In this document: positions 30,831 through 32,732 of the stretch, piece by piece | Numbering within the stretch: position 1 is the first letter of the stretch | Layout of the letters: every line of letters starts with the position of its first letter | Source of the DNA: Actinomadura fibrosa | Lineage (GTDB): Bacteria > Actinomycetota > Actinomycetes > Streptosporangiales > Streptosporangiaceae | Direction of reading: 5' to 3' | Length of the DNA stretch: 32,732 nucleotides | Assembly: GCF_900659615.1 (NCBI RefSeq) | Contig: NZ_CAACUY010000089.1 | Span: 1 to 32,732 of the forward strand | Program-made: the position numbers and the translations under genes | The notes under the pieces: model-generated | The model's input: the letters and a program-made list of their open reading frames with translations, nothing else | The model's database searches: none | What the model was told of the DNA's origin: nothing

Positions 30831-32732
30831 TCATCTGCACGGCGGATCGTACTTCCGGCCGGAGACGTAGCGCGTCCATTCCTGGCGCGTGACGGGCTGG
30901 CCGGCCACCGCGCAGACGAACGCCGCCGCGGACTCGGGGTCGACGTCCCACAACCGGACGGTGTGGTCGTGCCCGCCCGCCGCCACCGTCCGCCCGTCGG
31001 GGCTGAACGCCACGGACAGGACGCTCATCGTGGGACCGGTCAAGGTGGCGAGGTGGACGGGATCGCGGGGCCGCGCCAGATCCCACAGCCAGACGGTGTT
31101 GTCGGTGTCGCCGACCGCGAGCGTCGGCGCGCCGGGGCCGAAGGCGAGCGAGTACACGACGCTGGCGGGGCCCGTCAGCGGAGCGCCGAGGACGCCGGGC
31201 GCCCCCGGGTGCGTGACGTCCCAGAGCTGCACGCTCCCGTTCGCCTTCCCGACCGCGAGCGTGCGGCCGTCCGGGCTGAAGGCCACCGCGTAGGCCTCGT
31301 CGGTGGTGGATCCGGCGAGCGTGGCCAGCCTTCTCGGGCGGCGGCGGTCGGCGATGTCCCACAGGTAGGCGTCGCCGTCGCCGCTCGCGGCGGCGAGGAG
31401 GCGGCCGTCCCGGCTGATCGCGCAGTTGTACACGAGCTTGGCGGGCCCGGTGAGGTCGGCGCCCTTCACCGGCCGGCGCGGGTCGGTGATGTCGACCAGG
31501 TGGACGGCGCCGTCGTCGGCTCCGACCGCGAGCAGTCTCCCGTCGCCGCTGGCGGTCACCGACTCGACCAGGTCGGCCGCGGCCGGGACCGCGGGGCCGA
31601 GCCGGGCGGGACGCGCCGGGTCGGCGACGTCCCAGAGCTGGATGCCGCCGGCGGTGTCGCCGACCGCGAAGACCCGCCCGTCGGGCGTCAGGGTCCCCGC
31701 GCCGGAGTACGGGACGGCGTCCGGGGCGTTCCGCGCCGGGCGCCCGAGCCGCACCGGCCGCTGGATGTCGGTGGGCGACCACACGGTCACGGTGTTGTCG
31801 CGGGAGCCCGGGGCGATGCCCAGCCGCCGGCCCGCAGCGTCGAAGCTCAGGCCGAAGACCGTGTCGGCCGGTCCGGTGATGACCGGCCCGGGCACCATCC
31901 AGGCGCGGACCGTGCCGTCCTCGCCGAGGGTCACGAACGAGTGCGCGTCGCGGTGGACGGCGGCGACGACCGGGCTCGGATGCGGCAGCCGGCCCACCGC
32001 CCGCCGTCCGGCCACGTCGAACAGCCAGACCAGCTTGTCGGAGCTCGCGGCGGCCAGCACGGCGCCGTCGGCGCTGAACGCCACCGCGTTGACCCAGCTC
32101 GCGGGCCCTGTCAGGGGCGCGCCGAGCCGGCGCGGGCGGCGCGGGTCGCTGATCCGCCACAGGTAGACGCTGTGCTGGGCGCCGGTGCCGGCGGCCAGGG
32201 TCCCGCCGTCCGGGCTGACGGCGATGCTGAACACCTGGCTCGCGGGGCCGGTCAGCGTCGCGAGACGCCGCGGGCGCGCCGGATCGGCGATGTCCCACAG
32301 CCGGACGACCCGGTCCTTGCCGCCCGCGGCCAGCGTCCGCCCGCCCGGGGCCAGCGCCACGGCCTTGATCGCGCCGGTGGGCCCGGCCAGGGCGACCGGC
32401 GGGGCCACGGCCGGCAGCCGCGCCAGCGACCAGAGGTAGACCCGCTTCCCCTCGCCGCCGGCGGCGAGGGCCCGGCCGTCCGGAGTGAGCGCCATGGACG
32501 CGACCGGCGGGGCGGGGACGGCCGGTGCGCCGATCGCGACCGGGCGCGCCGGGTCGGCGACGCTCCACAGGCGGATGCTCCGGTCGCGGTCGCCGGCGGC
32601 GGCGAGGATCCGCCCGTCGGCGCTGAGCGCCAGCGCGGCGACCGGACCGCCCGCGCCGGCCGGCAGCGACCCCGCCGCGTCGAGCGCCTCGTCCAGCTGG
32701 TCCATGGTGGCCAGTGCGATGGCGTTGCGAGC
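30831..32732 (-). CDS. WD40-repeat protein, N-terminus outside the window (probable C-terminal half of a larger STAND-type protein)
   Basis: An open frame of about 633 codons that continues past the window edge. At least 13 WD40 blades of ~42-45 residues follow each other, with the pattern V-x-S-VAFSPDGRTLAAGG...VRLWDV at nearly every unit; two seven-bladed propellers are likely once the missing start is added. Blades 6 and 9 are weak. The tail (AFVCAVAGQPVTRQEWTRYV ... YDPPCR) is the usual C-terminal cap of actinomycete WD40 proteins that carry NACHT or other STAND ATPase domains. An ATG at 32705 exists, but the frame stays open upstream (ARNAIALAT), so it is probably not the real start. Confidence 0.85.
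   Translation of the reverse strand, partial: ARNAIALATMDQLDEALDAAGSLPAGAGGPVAALALSADGRILAAAGDRDRSIRLWSVADPARPVAIGAPAVPAPPVASMALTPDGRALAAGGEGKRVYLWSLARLPAVAPPVALAGPTGAIKAVALAPGGRTLAAGGKDRVVRLWDIADPARPRRLATLTGPASQVFSIAVSPDGGTLAAGTGAQHSVYLWRISDPRRPRRLGAPLTGPASWVNAVAFSADGAVLAAASSDKLVWLFDVAGRRAVGRLPHPSPVVAAVHRDAHSFVTLGEDGTVRAWMVPGPVITGPADTVFGLSFDAAGRRLGIAPGSRDNTVTVWSPTDIQRPVRLGRPARNAPDAVPYSGAGTLTPDGRVFAVGDTAGGIQLWDVADPARPARLGPAVPAAADLVESVTASGDGRLLAVGADDGAVHLVDITDPRRPVKGADLTGPAKLVYNCAISRDGRLLAAASGDGDAYLWDIADRRRPRRLATLAGSTTDEAYAVAFSPDGRTLAVGKANGSVQLWDVTHPGAPGVLGAPLTGPASVVYSLAFGPGAPTLAVGDTDNTVWLWDLARPRDPVHLATLTGPTMSVLSVAFSPDGRTVAAGGHDHTVRLWDVDPESAAAFVCAVAGQPVTRQEWTRYVSGRKYDPPCR

Overview
This is a very GC-rich chromosomal window with strong G/C preference at third codon positions. 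Genes are tightly packed on both strands, many use GTG starts, and F420-type oxidoreductases are present. Together these point to a high-GC actinomycete, probably near Actinomadura/Thermomonosporaceae or another Streptosporangiales group. That assignment is inferred from gene content and composition, with no marker gene behind it. No rRNA, tRNA, CRISPR array, transposase or integrase was seen. No gene-free stretch exceeds 300 bases.

Left part (1-9.8 kb). A drug-exporter-like MFS gene ends at a strong terminator. An accessory block of probable defence or signalling genes follows, all on the + strand: a phosphorothioate-sensing McrA-type HNH nuclease; a Crp/Fnr regulator with an intact cyclic-nucleotide-binding cassette; a class III cyclase-like protein; a large protein with a degenerate P-loop and helical repeats; and a band-7-like protein. 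The cyclase-like and P-loop proteins overlap by ATGA and share a ~26-residue peptide motif, so they probably form one system. Next comes a compact SPFH - ribbon-helix-helix - GPP34 (GOLPH3-like) operon, preceded by a perfect 16-bp palindrome.

Middle part (9.8-22.1 kb). This is mostly housekeeping and stress genes: Ohr with a likely OhrR operator, a PlsC-type acyltransferase, a DEDDh exonuclease, an anti-sigma-type ATPase fused to ankyrin repeats, a divergent MFS/TetR pair with an inverted-repeat operator, a lipoprotein alpha/beta hydrolase, an MscS channel, a CocE-type hydrolase, a Bcp peroxiredoxin, a GGCT-like protein and a GT4 glycosyltransferase. Several convergent or 3' junctions hold very stable hairpins.

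Right part (22.1-30.8 kb). A catabolic cluster resembles steroid or lipid clusters of mycobacteria and relatives: two P450s (one strongly CYP142-like), an F420-dependent LLM oxidoreductase, an APH-fold phosphotransferase, a Ddn-family F420 protein, an SDR, a NIPSNAP-like protein and an amidohydrolase-fold protein that lacks the usual HxH metal motif. Its left border is a chimeric ORF joining the N-terminus of a LuxR-type ATPase regulator to the C-terminal two-thirds of an SDR, which looks like a deletion scar. The window ends inside a WD40-repeat protein on the - strand whose N-terminus lies outside.

The most plausible undescribed system is the block at 3.0-7.8 kb (CRP regulator, cyclase-like protein, degenerate P-loop/HEAT protein, band-7-like protein), possibly working with the neighbouring McrA-type nuclease and the SPFH/GPP34 operon.
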